From positions 1 through 64,000 of the forward strand of contig CAWKNX010000002.1 of NCBI GenBank assembly GCA_963851085.1: DNA of 64,000 bases. Reading direction: 5' to 3'. A program made the position numbers and the translations under genes. Under the pieces are notes generated by a model. That model searched no databases. It had not been told where the DNA came from and saw nothing but the letters and a program-made list of their open reading frames with translations. Source of the stretch: DATFVJ01 sp963851085. GTDB taxonomy: Bacteria; Actinomycetota; Actinomycetes; Streptosporangiales; Streptosporangiaceae. This document shows, in pieces, positions 13,872 through 23,023 of the stretch (positions are counted from its first letter, which is position 1; each line of letters begins with the position of its first letter).

Positions 13872-14287
13872 GCGTGGACTCCTCCGCCTTGGTTCCCATA
13901 CTCTCAATGTGCTACATAAATTTGGTGTTAGTCAAGAGTAATGTCGAACTTCGTCTCGGCAGGCGCCTCGTCCCAGGGCGCCTCGTCCCAGGGCGCCGCG
14001 GCGGGCGGATGCCCATGAGATCGGTGCGGCGAGCGCCGGGTCACGGCTCCTGACCCTGCTTGGTGAGCTCGTTCCTCCCGCCAGCGAGTCGCCGTGGATC
14101 TCGGCGTTTCTTACCGGGCTTGGTCCGGATCTCCTGAGGCGCCTTAGCCGCGACCCGCGGAAACTTAGCTTGCCACCGGCAACGGCGCGCCGATCTTAGG
14201 CATCCGCCCGATGCGGCACATCCGGCCTTAGCGCGAATCTGGATGGTGTCATCACAAACAAGTCAGGCACCAAGCATGGAGGATTCG
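13872..14287. promoter_or_regulatory. boxCB upstream region
   Basis: 416 bases between boxC and the divergent small gene. Reading toward boxC it holds the AT-rich stretch cttgactaacaccaaattt followed by atgtagcacatt (13905-13945), the only AT-rich island here and a likely promoter: TTGACT is a plausible -35, but a clean -10 at 17 bp is not obvious. Further out, two tandem copies of CGCCTCGTCCCAGGG lie at 13965-13996. No ORF is supported. In the left arm the AT-rich block and Shine-Dalgarno occur twice in tandem (about 331-425 and 426-485). Confidence 0.45.
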
Positions 14288-14491
14288 ATGCATCCCGAGA
14301 TAATCCGAGCCGTAGCCGAACAGCGGATCGAGCAGTGGCTGGCGACCGCAGAGGCCGACCGGCGGGCCAGGCAGACCAAGGCCACGAAGAGCCCGACCAC
14401 GCAGAGCCGGATCATGTGGTCCCGCAGGCCACGCCTGCTGCTCGGCCGCCGCCGCGTCGTCGCAGAATGCCCCGCGGTGCCAGGCGCGTGA
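14288..14491 (+). CDS. Small protein of unknown function
   Basis: 67 aa from the ATG at 14288, preceded by GGAGGA seven bases upstream. It begins MHPEIIRAVAEQRIEQWLATAEADRRARQ, an amphipathic helix with acidic/basic heptads, followed by a Pro/Arg-rich tail. Short proteins starting MHPE.IRA.AEQR are common in actinobacteria, usually single and uncharacterised. It begins just beyond the end of the inverted repeat (14272). Confidence 0.6.
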   Translation: MHPEIIRAVAEQRIEQWLATAEADRRARQTKATKSPTTQSRIMWSRRPRLLLGRRRVVAECPAVPGA

Positions 14492-14503
14492 GCGGATGCT
14501 CGA

Positions 14504-15955
14504 TCAGGTTCGCATCGGGGCGAGCAGATACTTGAATCCTGGGCTGCCGGTCACGACCGCCGGCTTGTCGGGACTGGTGAACTCAAGGGTGACGCCGCCC
14601 TCGCGACCGCCATGCTCCGCGTCCCCCGCCGCCGCACCACCTTCCTGGCCTTCCGTACCCGCGCTCTCCGCACGGTCCGCGTTCCCGGCGCCGTCCGTGT
14701 CATCCGGACCCCGTGCGCCGTCCGCGCCACCCGCGCTCCCGTGGCCCTCCGTGACATCCGGACCCCGTGCGCGATCCGCGCCGCCCGCGCTCCCGTCGCC
14801 GTCCGGACCATCCGGCCCGCCGACTCCCGGCCGTGCCTCCGCGCCCGGCCGTGCCGGGGCCTCCGCGCCCGGCCGTGCCTCCGCGCCGGGCCGCGCTCCC
14901 CAGCCCGCGCCTGCGGCGGCGATGCCATCGAGCAGGTACTGGGGCTTGAATGCGATTGCGAAGCCCTCTTCGCCCTCGAACTCGGCCTGGACCGTTTCCA
15001 CCGCCCGCGATCCCTCACCAGATCCGGTCTCGATCACCACTTCGCCCGCGCCGAACGTGAGCAGCAGCCGCGACTCGCGGTCAGCGACGAGCGCGACCCG
15101 CCGGATCGCCTCGCTGAACGGCCCGGCTGCCAGCAGCGCGCGGCGCCCGAAGTCCCGCGGGAACCGCGACCTGTACGTGACGAACTCGGTACCGAGCAGG
15201 CGGGTCGTCAGCCGTCGGCCGCCCCCGTCGAACCCAATCAGCCCGTTCGCGTCGTGGGTTCCGCCCGCCTGACCCGCGCCGCCCGTTTCCCGGCCCAGGG
15301 CGGCCAGCGAGATCGCCACCTCCGTGCCCGCGGTCATGGTTTTCGCCGCGTCCGCCAGGGTTCGTGCGGGAACGAGGGCGGAGGCCTGGATACCCGGCTC
15401 AGCGGGCTGCCAGTCAAGCTCGCGCACGGCCATGCGATACCGATCGGTCGCCACGAGTGTCATGCGGCTGCCGTCGATCTCGATGAGGACACCAGTGAGC
15501 ATCGGCAGGGTGTCGTCCCGGCCGGCCGCGACGGCGACCTGCCCGACCGCCGTCGCGAACCTGCCGCCGTCCACCGTGCCAGCCGGTGGCGGCAGCGCTG
15601 GCAGCGCAGGGAAGTCCTCGACGGGCAGGCTGAGAAGAGTGAACCGCGCGCTGCCGCAGCTCAGGAGGACGACGTCGCCGTCCGAGACGAGGTCCACGGG
15701 CTGTGGCGGCAGGCTGCGGGCGATCTCAGCAAGGAGCCGGCCAGCTACGAGCGCCCGGCCGGGCTCGGCCACGGCCGCGTCGGCTCCCACCCGCGCGGAC
15801 ACGTCGTAGTCGAAGCACGACAGGGTGAGCCCATCAGCCTCGCCTGCCTCGAGCAGCAGCCCGGCCAGGATCGGGATGACCGGCCGGGTCGGCAGCGCCC
15901 GGGCCGCCCACGCGACCGCCTCGGCCAGGGCGTCACGCCCGATCCGTAACCGCAT
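14504..15955 (-). CDS. DNA polymerase III beta clamp-like protein with a ~105-aa insertion
   Basis: 483 aa against about 375 for typical DnaN. All three clamp domains are readable. Domain I: LRIGRDALAEAVAWAARALPTRPVIPILAGLLLEA. Domain II: LPMLTGVLIEIDGSRMTLVATDRYRMAVREL. Domain III: ESRLLLTFGAGEVVIET ... FNPQYLL-like AFKPQYLLDGIAAAG, ending GFKYLLAPMRT like the clamp C-terminus. Between IAAAGAGWG (residue ~345) and VTLEFTSPDKP (~450) sits a Gly/Ala/Asp/Pro-rich repeat tract (RPGAEA, SAGGADRARGPD units). There is no dnaA, recF or gyrB beside it, so this is probably a second clamp rather than the oriC-linked one. The start has GGAGG six bases upstream. Confidence 0.85.
   Translation of the reverse strand: MRLRIGRDALAEAVAWAARALPTRPVIPILAGLLLEAGEADGLTLSCFDYDVSARVGADAAVAEPGRALVAGRLLAEIARSLPPQPVDLVSDGDVVLLSCGSARFTLLSLPVEDFPALPALPPPAGTVDGGRFATAVGQVAVAAGRDDTLPMLTGVLIEIDGSRMTLVATDRYRMAVRELDWQPAEPGIQASALVPARTLADAAKTMTAGTEVAISLAALGRETGGAGQAGGTHDANGLIGFDGGGRRLTTRLLGTEFVTYRSRFPRDFGRRALLAAGPFSEAIRRVALVADRESRLLLTFGAGEVVIETGSGEGSRAVETVQAEFEGEEGFAIAFKPQYLLDGIAAAGAGWGARPGAEARPGAEAPARPGAEARPGVGGPDGPDGDGSAGGADRARGPDVTEGHGSAGGADGARGPDDTDGAGNADRAESAGTEGQEGGAAAGDAEHGGREGGVTLEFTSPDKPAVVTGSPGFKYLLAPMRT
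14605..14920. repeat. Imperfect minisatellite inside the dnaN-like gene
   Basis: A low-complexity tract encoding repeated RPGAEA units followed by repeated GSAGGAD-RARGPD units, about 105 codons, in frame. It is placed where the canonical clamp has only a short loop between strands of domain III. Confidence 0.7.
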
Positions 15956-16032
15956 CGCTGCCTCCCGCGCCGCCGCATTCTCTTTTCATGCATCGTGACA
16001 CGAAGGGCTGACAAACGGATCCGCGCCATGGC

Positions 16033-16070
16033 TGGCCCGTAGGTGGCGCCCTGGCGCCGCCTACGGGCCA
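16033..16070. terminator. Hairpin between the P1 peptidase and dnaN-like genes
   Basis: A near-perfect stem of 18 bp (arm 16033-16050 beginning tggcccgtagg, arm 16053-16070 ending cctacgggcca) with a 2-base loop and one mismatch. It sits 40 bp past the peptidase stop and 78 bp before the dnaN-like start, as expected for a terminator separating the two minus-strand genes. No T-run, as is usual in high-GC actinobacteria. Confidence 0.65.
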
Positions 16071-16109
16071 ACGATCAAGCTCGTCCGCCACCGTGGCACA
16101 TCCACGTGC

Positions 16110-17237
16110 TCAGCGGAGCGAACGGACCGCGCTGCCGAACACCTCGCGATAGGAAGGGGCACCCGGCCGGCCGGGCGCGGCGAGGATCGCGTGTGCGATG
16201 GCGCGGGAGAACACATCGGCCGCGGCGCCGAGAAGATCCTGGAACACCGCGAGATCGGCGGGCCCGCCGCGGCCACCGCCGAGCCCGAACACGGCGTCGC
16301 CATCGATCATGGTATGCGCGGGCCGGATCGCGCGTGCGAGCCCGTCGTGGCCGGCGCTGGCCAGCCGGGCGCATTGCGCCTTCGTCAGCGCCGCATCGGT
16401 GGCAAGCACCCCGATCGTGGTGTTGAAGACGGCGCCGCGGCCGGGTGGCCGCCAGGCATCAAGGTCCGCCTGCTCCGGCACCCGGAGCCCGGTGAACTCG
16501 CCTGACAGGCGGAATCGGGCGCCGTAGAGTTCGCCGGTTTCCCGGTCCACGGGCGAGCCTGCGGCGTTGACGACAGCGAGGGCACCCACAACAGGACCGC
16601 CCTCGAGCACCGCACTGGCCATGCCGATGCCGCCAGCGAAGCCGCCCGCGACCGCACCCGTGCCAGCGCCAATGCTGCCCAGGGCAGGCTGATCTGGGTG
16701 CTGCCCGCCGCTGCCTCGCTCCCCCTGACCGTGCGGACCATGAACGCGGCCTGCCTCGCCGATGGCGGCGTCGTAGGCCGCCGCGCCCATATCCGCGCCG
16801 GGTACCGCCCGAAATGAACCGCCCCTGCCGAGATCGAAGATCACCGCCGCAGGCACGATCGGCACGACGTCTCCCGCACCCGCGCCAACCGGGTAGCCAA
16901 TGCCCGCGTCGCCCAGTCTGGCCATGACCCCGTCTGCTGCTGCCAGGCCGTACGCGGAGCCACCCGCCAGCACCACTGCGTGCACCCGTTCCACGAGGTT
17001 GCGCGGGTCGAGCAGATCAGTCTCCCTCGTTCCTGGCGCCCCGCCCCGCACATCCACCCCGCAGGTCATGCCGTCCTGGCCGGTGAGCACGACGGTGACA
17101 CCGGTCTGCCAGCCAGCACCGATCCGCTGTGCGTGGCCCACGCGGATGCCGGCGACATCGGCCAGCGAGTTCGTAGCGCCCGTGCGCACTGGCCCAGGGC
17201 CCGCGGGTGTCTCGTCATTGCTCATCTCGACGGTCAT
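16110..17237 (-). CDS. P1-family N-terminal-nucleophile peptidase (DmpA/NylC-like)
   Basis: About 375 aa from the ATG at 17237. Family features: N-terminal NSLADVAGIRVGHAQ, VVLTGQDGMTCGVDVRGGAPGTRETDLLDP, the Gly-rich LAGGSAYGLAAADGVM and VPIVPAAVIFDLGRGG. In NylC and DmpA the precursor cleaves itself so that a Thr or Ser becomes the new N-terminal nucleophile. Here VFNTTIGVLATDA (around residue 286) gives Asn-Thr-Thr like NylC, predicting an autoprocessed alpha/beta enzyme. Substrates in the family include D-amino-acid peptides and amide oligomers; none can be chosen here. The longer upstream frame to 17351 is Pro-rich and not supported. Confidence 0.85.
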   Translation of the reverse strand: MTVEMSNDETPAGPGPVRTGATNSLADVAGIRVGHAQRIGAGWQTGVTVVLTGQDGMTCGVDVRGGAPGTRETDLLDPRNLVERVHAVVLAGGSAYGLAAADGVMARLGDAGIGYPVGAGAGDVVPIVPAAVIFDLGRGGSFRAVPGADMGAAAYDAAIGEAGRVHGPHGQGERGSGGQHPDQPALGSIGAGTGAVAGGFAGGIGMASAVLEGGPVVGALAVVNAAGSPVDRETGELYGARFRLSGEFTGLRVPEQADLDAWRPPGRGAVFNTTIGVLATDAALTKAQCARLASAGHDGLARAIRPAHTMIDGDAVFGLGGGRGGPADLAVFQDLLGAAADVFSRAIAHAILAAPGRPGAPSYREVFGSAVRSLR

Positions 17238-17400
17238 TATCACGCCAACCGGGTCGGGCGGCGACGACACCGGTGATCCGGGCGCTGGCAGCGGCGCACA
17301 GATCGGGGCCGGCCCGGTGACATTCTGCCGCCGCCCGGGCGGCCGGGGCATGGCGAGGGTGACTCAGGCATGACGCCTGGCCGGGTGCGAGACTACGTAA

Positions 17401-18426
17401 ATGACCTACGTCGCCTCACCTGACCGGTACCAACAGCTCCCCTACCGCCGCTGCGGCCGCAGCGGAATCGAACTGCCCGCGGTATCACTCGGCCTGTGGC
17501 AGAACTTCGGCGATACGACGGCGACGGACACCCAGCGCGAGATCATCCGGCGTGCGTTCGACCGCGGGGTCACGCACATCGATCTCGCCAACAACTACGG
17601 CCCGCCGTACGGCTCCGCGGAGATCAACTTCGGCCGCATTCTCCGCGAGGACCTGCACTCCTACCGCGATGAGCTGGTGATCTCGACGAAGGCCGGCTAC
17701 GACATGTGGCCGGGGCCCTACGGCGACCGGGGGTCGCGCAAGTACCTGCTCGCGAGCCTGGATCAGTCGCTGCGCCGGATGGGCCTGGAATACGTCGACA
17801 TCTTCTACAGCCACCGCGCGGACCCGGACACGCCCCTGGAGGAGACGATCGGCGCGCTCGCGACGGCGGTGCGGTCCGGCAAGGCGCTCTACGCGGGGAT
17901 CTCCTCCTACTCAGCGGAGCGCACCGCGGATGCCGCCAGGATCGCCAGGGAGCTGGGGACCCCGCTGCTGATTCACCAGCCGTCCTATTCGATGCTGAAC
18001 CGGTGGATCGAGCACGGCCTGCTCGATGTGCTCGAGCGCGAGGGGATCGGCTGCATTGCCTTTTCCCCGCTGGCGCAGGGCATGCTCACGGGAAAGTACC
18101 TGCGCGGCATTCCCGAGGGATCTAGGGCCAGCCGCCCTGGATCACTGTCACGTGACCTGCTGAGCGAGAAGAACCTGGCCCACGTGCGGGCCCTGAACGA
18201 GATCGCGACGGCGCGCGGGCAGACACTCGCGCAACTGGCGCTGGCCTGGGCGCTGCGCGACGCGCGGGTCACGTCGGTGCTGATCGGCGCCAGCAGCACG
18301 GAGCAGCTTGAGGAGAACCTCGCCGCGGTCGGTGGGCCGCCGCTGAGCGCCGAGGAACTCGCGGCGATCGACGCGCACGCGGTCGAGGCCGGCGTCAACA
18401 TCTGGGCGACCTCGAGCGCGTCCTGA
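17401..18426 (+). CDS. Aldo/keto reductase, YghZ-type
   Basis: 341 aa, full length. TIM-barrel NADPH-dependent reductase of the L-glyceraldehyde-3-phosphate reductase (YghZ/AKR14) kind, by its start YRRCGRSGIELPAVSLGLWQNFG and THIDLANNYGPPYGSAE. Catalytic tetrad residues are visible: Asp in DLANNY, Tyr in NNYG, Lys in ISTKAGYDMW, His in FYSHRADP. The cofactor end has IGASSTEQLEENL. Divergent from the peptidase with a 163-bp gap; ATG just after tacgtaa, with no clear Shine-Dalgarno. Likely role is detoxification of aldehydes; the substrate is inferred only. Confidence 0.9.
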   Translation: MTYVASPDRYQQLPYRRCGRSGIELPAVSLGLWQNFGDTTATDTQREIIRRAFDRGVTHIDLANNYGPPYGSAEINFGRILREDLHSYRDELVISTKAGYDMWPGPYGDRGSRKYLLASLDQSLRRMGLEYVDIFYSHRADPDTPLEETIGALATAVRSGKALYAGISSYSAERTADAARIARELGTPLLIHQPSYSMLNRWIEHGLLDVLEREGIGCIAFSPLAQGMLTGKYLRGIPEGSRASRPGSLSRDLLSEKNLAHVRALNEIATARGQTLAQLALAWALRDARVTSVLIGASSTEQLEENLAAVGGPPLSAEELAAIDAHAVEAGVNIWATSSAS

Positions 18427-18858
18427 CCGGCGACCGGCGGGCCGAGCGGCCGGGCGCAACGTCAAGCAGGCGCGGTCAAAGATCGCTCCTGAACGGCCGC
18501 GCGGAGTGTCACACCGGGGCAAGAGGCGACAGCGAGAGGCGGCGGCGCAGTGCGCTCGCAACGGCGGACGGGGGCACCGCCGAAACAGCGAGTCACGCGC
18601 GGACGGGGGGACCGCGCCAACTGCGCCGCCGCACAGCGTCACTGTACAAGCCGCCGCAGGTGTTGGCGACAGCGGCACCACCTAATCTTAGTAGTGTCTT
18701 AGGAACTTCGTGTCGCGGCACCCACGCCTGGGCCCGGCGCGGCGAACGCCCCTGACATCCGGCAGCTGTGCGGGCGCACGACCCGCGCCACCTTCCGATA
18801 ACGGAGATTTGGGTAAGAATTGGGTCTCACCCGAAATCCCGCCGGCGATGGGCTACTC
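18427..18858. other. Intergenic region, no gene seen
   Basis: 432 bases between the aldo/keto reductase and fadD. The only AT-rich spot is cctaatcttagtagtgtctt near 18680-18700, a possible promoter for the acyl-CoA synthetase. No repeat or RNA gene recognised. Confidence 0.3.
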
Positions 18859-20220
18859 ATGGCGACCCCGTACGACGCGAGACCATGGCTCGGGTTCTAC
18901 TCGGCAGCGGTGCCGCCCGACGTGGAGGTTCCCAACGTCCCCCTCACCCGGCTGCTCGACGACGCCGCCGCCAAGTACCCGCGCCGCCGCGCCCTGGTCT
19001 TCCTCGGAAAGACGATCAGCTACCGCACGCTCGCCAAGCAGATGGACCAGTTCGCCGGCGCCCTTTACGACCTGGGCGTGCACAAGGGCGATCGGGTCGC
19101 CCTGATCCTGCCCAACTCACCTCAGCTCGTCATCGCGTTCTACGGAACGCTTCGCCGCGGCGCCGTGGTGGTGCAGCACAATCCGCTGTACACCGCCGCG
19201 GAACTGCATCACCAGCTCATCGACTCCGGGGCAAAGGCCGCCGTCGTGTACGACGGCGCCTATGCGGCGCTGGCCGACGCGAGCCGCGGAACGCCGCTCC
19301 AGCACGTCATCGTCACGTCGCTGTCGGAGTACCTGCCGATGTCGAAACGGCTGGCGCTGCGGCTACCGCTGAAGCGGGCACGGGAGGCACGTGAGCAGCT
19401 CATCACCCCCGTGCCCGACGACGATCCAGGGCTGCTTTCCTTCCAGGGCTTACTCGGCCGCTCGCGCAGCAGGCACCACCAGGTGCAGGTGGACCCGCGC
19501 CGCGATCTGGCCGCGCTGCAATACACCGGGGGCACCACCGGCCTGCCTAAGGGAGCGATGCTGACGCACTACAACCTCGTCGCGAACGCCCATCAGACGG
19601 CTGCCTGGGATCCGGCCGCCGAACCCGGCCGTGAGACAACCCTGGCCGTGCTGCCGCTCTTCCACGTCTTCGGGCTGACCCTGTGCCTCACCACTTCGGT
19701 ATTGATAGCAGCCACGATCGTCCTTGTGCCGAAATTCGACGTAGACCTGACGCTCAGCATGATCCGCGAATGGCGGCCGACCATTTTTCCCGGTGTCCCG
19801 CCGATCTACCAGATGCTCGCGGAATCACCCAAGGCACGTTCGGCCCGGATGACGTCCATCCGCGTCTGCGTTTCCGGCGCGATGCGGCTGCCGCGCGAGA
19901 CAGTCGACACCTTCAGGCAGGCAACAGGCGGCGCGGCGGTCTCGCAGGGATACGGGCTGACCGAGGCGTCTCCCGTCGCGCTCGCGAACCCACTCGACGG
20001 CAACGCGCGGCACGTCTCGGTGGGGATACCGCTGCCAAGCACGTACGCACGGGTCGTCAGCGAGAACGATCCCCGGGCACAGGTACCGGTCGGGCAGGCT
20101 GGCGAATTGCTCCTGTACGGGCCGCAGGTGTTCGCGGGGTACTGGAACCAGCCGAAGGAGACCGCCGAGGTGCTGCTCGGCGGCTGGCGGTCACGTCACC
20201 GAGGCTCGCCCGCGTGGTGA
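18859..20220 (+). pseudogene. Acyl-CoA synthetase (FadD-like), C-terminal domain missing
   Basis: About 453 aa where long-chain acyl-CoA ligases have 540-570. The N-terminal ANL domain is intact: the P-loop YTGGTTGLPKGAMLTHYN, the LPLFHVFGLT block, and the YGLTEASPV adenine motif are all present. Homology ends exactly at LLGGW, where FadD continues into GW-x-x-TGD and the mobile C-terminal domain with the catalytic Lys. Here the frame turns to RSRHRGSPAW and stops. Without the hinge and Lys it should not complete adenylation or thioesterification. The start ATG (18859) gives MATPYDARPWLGFY; an upstream TTG at 18820 is less likely. def follows convergently 50 bp later, marking a deletion junction near 20185. 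Confidence 0.8.
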
Positions 20221-20270
20221 GCGGCCCACGCGAGGAAGCAAAGTCCAGCGGCATGGATCCGGCACCAAGG

Positions 20271-20789
20271 TCAGCGACCGGGGCGCGGGCCCACGGACAG
20301 GAACCAGCTTGCTCGGCGCACCTCGCCCATCGCCTCCCTGCGCGTCGCCGAGTCGAGCCGGTCCAGGTACAGGATGCCGTCCAGATGGTCGACCTCGTGC
20401 TGCAGGCAGCGCGCCATTTCCGCACTGCCGCTCACGACGACGGGCTCGTTGCGCGCGTCCACGCCGCGCACCGTCGCCGACATCGCCCGCGCAGTCGGGA
20501 AGTACAGGCCGGGGATCGACAGGCAGCCCTCGTCGCCCGCCTGTTTCTCGTCCGAGACCTCGACAAGCTCGGGGTTGAGGACGTACCCATTGCGGCCATC
20601 GATGTTGTAACTGAAAGCACGCAGGCCGACGCCGATCTGGTTGGCGGCAAGGCCCGCACGCCCGGGCAAGGCGACGGTGTCCATCAGGTCGTCGATCAGG
20701 GCCTGGAGGTTCTTGCCGAACCGGGTGACCGGCGCGGCGGGGGTCTTGAGGATCGGATCGCCGAGGTATCTGATCTTCCGCTCTGGCAT
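20271..20789 (-). CDS. def: Peptide deformylase
   Basis: 172 aa. It removes the N-formyl group from nascent proteins in the cytoplasm; a metallo-hydrolase using Fe2+ or Zn2+. The three signature motifs are present: GLAANQIG (motif 1), EGCLSIPG (motif 2, metal-ligand Cys) and QHEVDHLDG (motif 3, two His ligands and the catalytic Glu). The start at 20789 (MPERKIRYLGDPIL) has GGAG nine bases upstream; an ATG five codons earlier contains that GGAG and is less likely. Genomes of this group often carry several def paralogues. Confidence 0.93.
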   Translation of the reverse strand: MPERKIRYLGDPILKTPAAPVTRFGKNLQALIDDLMDTVALPGRAGLAANQIGVGLRAFSYNIDGRNGYVLNPELVEVSDEKQAGDEGCLSIPGLYFPTARAMSATVRGVDARNEPVVVSGSAEMARCLQHEVDHLDGILYLDRLDSATRREAMGEVRRASWFLSVGPRPGR

Positions 20790-20927
20790 GGCAGGTGGCT
20801 CCAACGTTCTGTGCGTCTTGTGCGGGCGGCAAGGGGCCGCCGATGGCGCCCGTAGAGCGCGCTGTCACGTTTCCAGGGGTCCGGCAACCGCACGGTGCTG
20901 AGACTCTGGACGCGCGTCAGGGCAACG

Positions 20928-21330
<403 letters not shown>

Positions 21331-21459
21331 CATAGCGAAGCATCCACGGACGCCGACCTCGGAGTCCATCGCCGGCTGACGTTTCGTGATCCACGGCAGC
21401 GTCAGCACCGCCTGCGGGCGGCCACGCAGCGGCCAGCAGGGCCCCCGGCGCGGCGAGCA

Positions 21460-21550
21460 GGCGCTCGCGGCGGTGCTGCTCGAGCACCTGGCGTACGAAG
21501 AGAACGCCGTCGGCCCGACCCTGCTCCAGATGAAGGATTGGTGGCGGTGA
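21460..21550 (+). pseudogene. C-terminal fragment, hemerythrin-like
   Basis: The frame ALAAVLLEHLAYEENAVGPT then LLQMKDWWR and stop at 21548-21550 resembles the last helix of small hemerythrin-like proteins (HLxYEExxxxPLL). No start or preceding helices are in frame. Possible relic only. Confidence 0.3.
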
Positions 21551-21564
21551 CGGGACCGGACAGG

Positions 21565-21891
21565 TCAGCCCGAGGCCCGGCGCGCGGAACCTGACCCCGC
21601 GGCCGCGGGCTGATCGGTGCGCTCGGTGCGCTCGGTGCGCTCGGTGCGCTCGGTGCGCTCGGTGCGCTCGGTGCGCTCGGTGCGCCGAGACCGTACCTCG
21701 AGGTGGTCGAGCAGCACCTGGGTGGCTGCCGCGATCGCGTCGACGGCGTGGTCGAACGCCTCCGCGTTATGCCCGGCTGGTGCGCGGAACCCGCTCACCT
21801 TCCGCACGTACTGCAGAGCGGCGGAGTGCACGTCCGCCTCGGTCACGTGCTCGGTGTACGGCTCGCGCAAGGTCTTGATACTGCGGCACAT
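21565..21891 (-). CDS. DUF2277 family protein with an (RTE)n tail
   Basis: 109 aa. The first 70 residues, MCRSIKTLREPYTEHVTEAD, ALQYVRKVSGFRAPAGHNAEAF and VDAIAAATQVLLDHLEVR, match the complete DUF2277 family, which normally ends about there. The tail is a tandem array of Arg-Thr-Glu from a 9-bp repeat, then DQPAAAGSGSARRASG. Function of the family is unknown. Monocistronic, with no strong neighbour link. Confidence 0.85.
   Translation of the reverse strand: MCRSIKTLREPYTEHVTEADVHSAALQYVRKVSGFRAPAGHNAEAFDHAVDAIAAATQVLLDHLEVRSRRTERTERTERTERTERTERTERTDQPAAAGSGSARRASG
21616..21687. repeat. 9-bp tandem repeat (GGTGCGCTC)
   Basis: Seven perfect copies plus a variant eighth copy, encoding Arg-Thr-Glu repeats on the minus strand at the C-terminus of the DUF2277 protein. 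Copy-number change preserves frame. Confidence 0.95.
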
Positions 21892-22102
21892 GCCCCAACA
21901 CTACGAGCACGGCGCGCCGCCGCACGACTCGCCCGTGCCAGATCGCCGCCGCCGGCGATGGCGCTAGGTCATGGTCCATGAGGGCTGCCGCGTGGGGCGC
22001 CGCGTGCGGCGCAGCGGGGGATCCAGGGGGTCGCCCGCTGGGCCGGCACAGGGCGAACGGCAGCCGCGAGGCGCCGCGCGGGTGCGACGGGCACCGCCGA
22101 CG

Positions 22103-22996
22103 TCAGCCGCGCTTGACCGCTTGCAGGGTGTAGCTGTGCGCCAGCCGCCATGGGCGGTCGATCAGCCGCCACTCACCGCCGCCGATCCGCTCCATCTGGC
22201 CCGGCAGCGCGTTCCACGGCACACTGTCGTGCTCGGCGAACCCGGTGACCTGAAACCCTTCCCCGAGGAGCGCGGTCACGACCTCGCCGAGACCGTGGTT
22301 CCATTCGTGCGTCCTGTTCTGCTCGAAGGTCGCGTCGGTCTCGACGTACGTCCCGCCGTCGTCGAATACCTGCGGCTCGGGCCGTTCGAAGTACGGGCCG
22401 TCCACCACGAGCAGATGGTCCTCGCGCGGGTCCTCGAGCGTGAACAGCATGGGGTGGCCCTCGCGCAGGAACAGCCGGCCGCCCGGGCACAGCAGGCCCG
22501 CGACCACCCCGGCCCACCGGGCGATGCTGGGCAGCCAGCACAGCGCCCCGATCCCAGTGAACACGAGATCGAAGGCCTCGCGGCCAAGGACGTCGAGCGC
22601 CTCGTACACATCGGCCTCGACGAAACGCACGTCCGCGCCCGACTGTTCGGCGATCCGGCGGGCCTCGGCCAGCGACGCCCCGGAGAAGTCGAGCCCGGTC
22701 ATCCTGGCGCCGAGCCGCGACAGCGAGACCGTGTCGGTGCCGATGTGGCATTGCAGATGCAGCCCGCGAAGGCCGGTGATGTCCCCAAGCCTCGGCAGGT
22801 CGAACCGGACCACGTCACTGATGAAGGCGCGATCGGCGACGAAGCGGCCGACCGCGTAGTCGTGTGATGCCGCATGTGCCGGTGCCCGCTCGTCCCACCC
22901 GGCGCGGTTCAGCGTTCGGTAATCCTCCACCACTGCACTGTCCCACGGCCCGCCGCGGCGCTGGCCGGCGGGCCCGACCCGCAGGGTGTGCGACAC
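22103..22996 (-). CDS. SAM-dependent class I methyltransferase
   Basis: 297 aa from the GTG at 22996. Motif I is GLRGLHLQCHIGTDTVSLSRLG (nucleotide loop), with the acidic residue at the end of strand 2 in MTGLDFSGASLAEARRIAEQ. Motif III-IV is FDLVFTGIGALCWLPSI, and post-motif is LLCPGGRLFLREGHPML. The C-terminal half is rich in aromatic residues (YTLQAVKRG end). It resembles actinobacterial class I methyltransferases of unknown substrate. The first 24 residues are loosely constrained, so the real start could be further in. Confidence 0.85.
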   Translation of the reverse strand: MSHTLRVGPAGQRRGGPWDSAVVEDYRTLNRAGWDERAPAHAASHDYAVGRFVADRAFISDVVRFDLPRLGDITGLRGLHLQCHIGTDTVSLSRLGARMTGLDFSGASLAEARRIAEQSGADVRFVEADVYEALDVLGREAFDLVFTGIGALCWLPSIARWAGVVAGLLCPGGRLFLREGHPMLFTLEDPREDHLLVVDGPYFERPEPQVFDDGGTYVETDATFEQNRTHEWNHGLGEVVTALLGEGFQVTGFAEHDSVPWNALPGQMERIGGGEWRLIDRPWRLAHSYTLQAVKRG

Positions 22997-23023
22997 GAAT
23001 GTAGGGGTCGTTGATCGCCGAGT

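Noticed and set aside
14504..15955. Chromosomal origin beside the dnaN-like gene
   Set aside because: No dnaA, recF, gyrB or DnaA-box cluster in the vicinity; the clamp is likely a paralogue.
21600..21690. Possible CRISPR array
   Set aside because: The 9-bp repeats are contiguous without spacers and in frame in DUF2277; the GATA, HADGRA and PSGSA tracts likewise. No CRISPR found anywhere.
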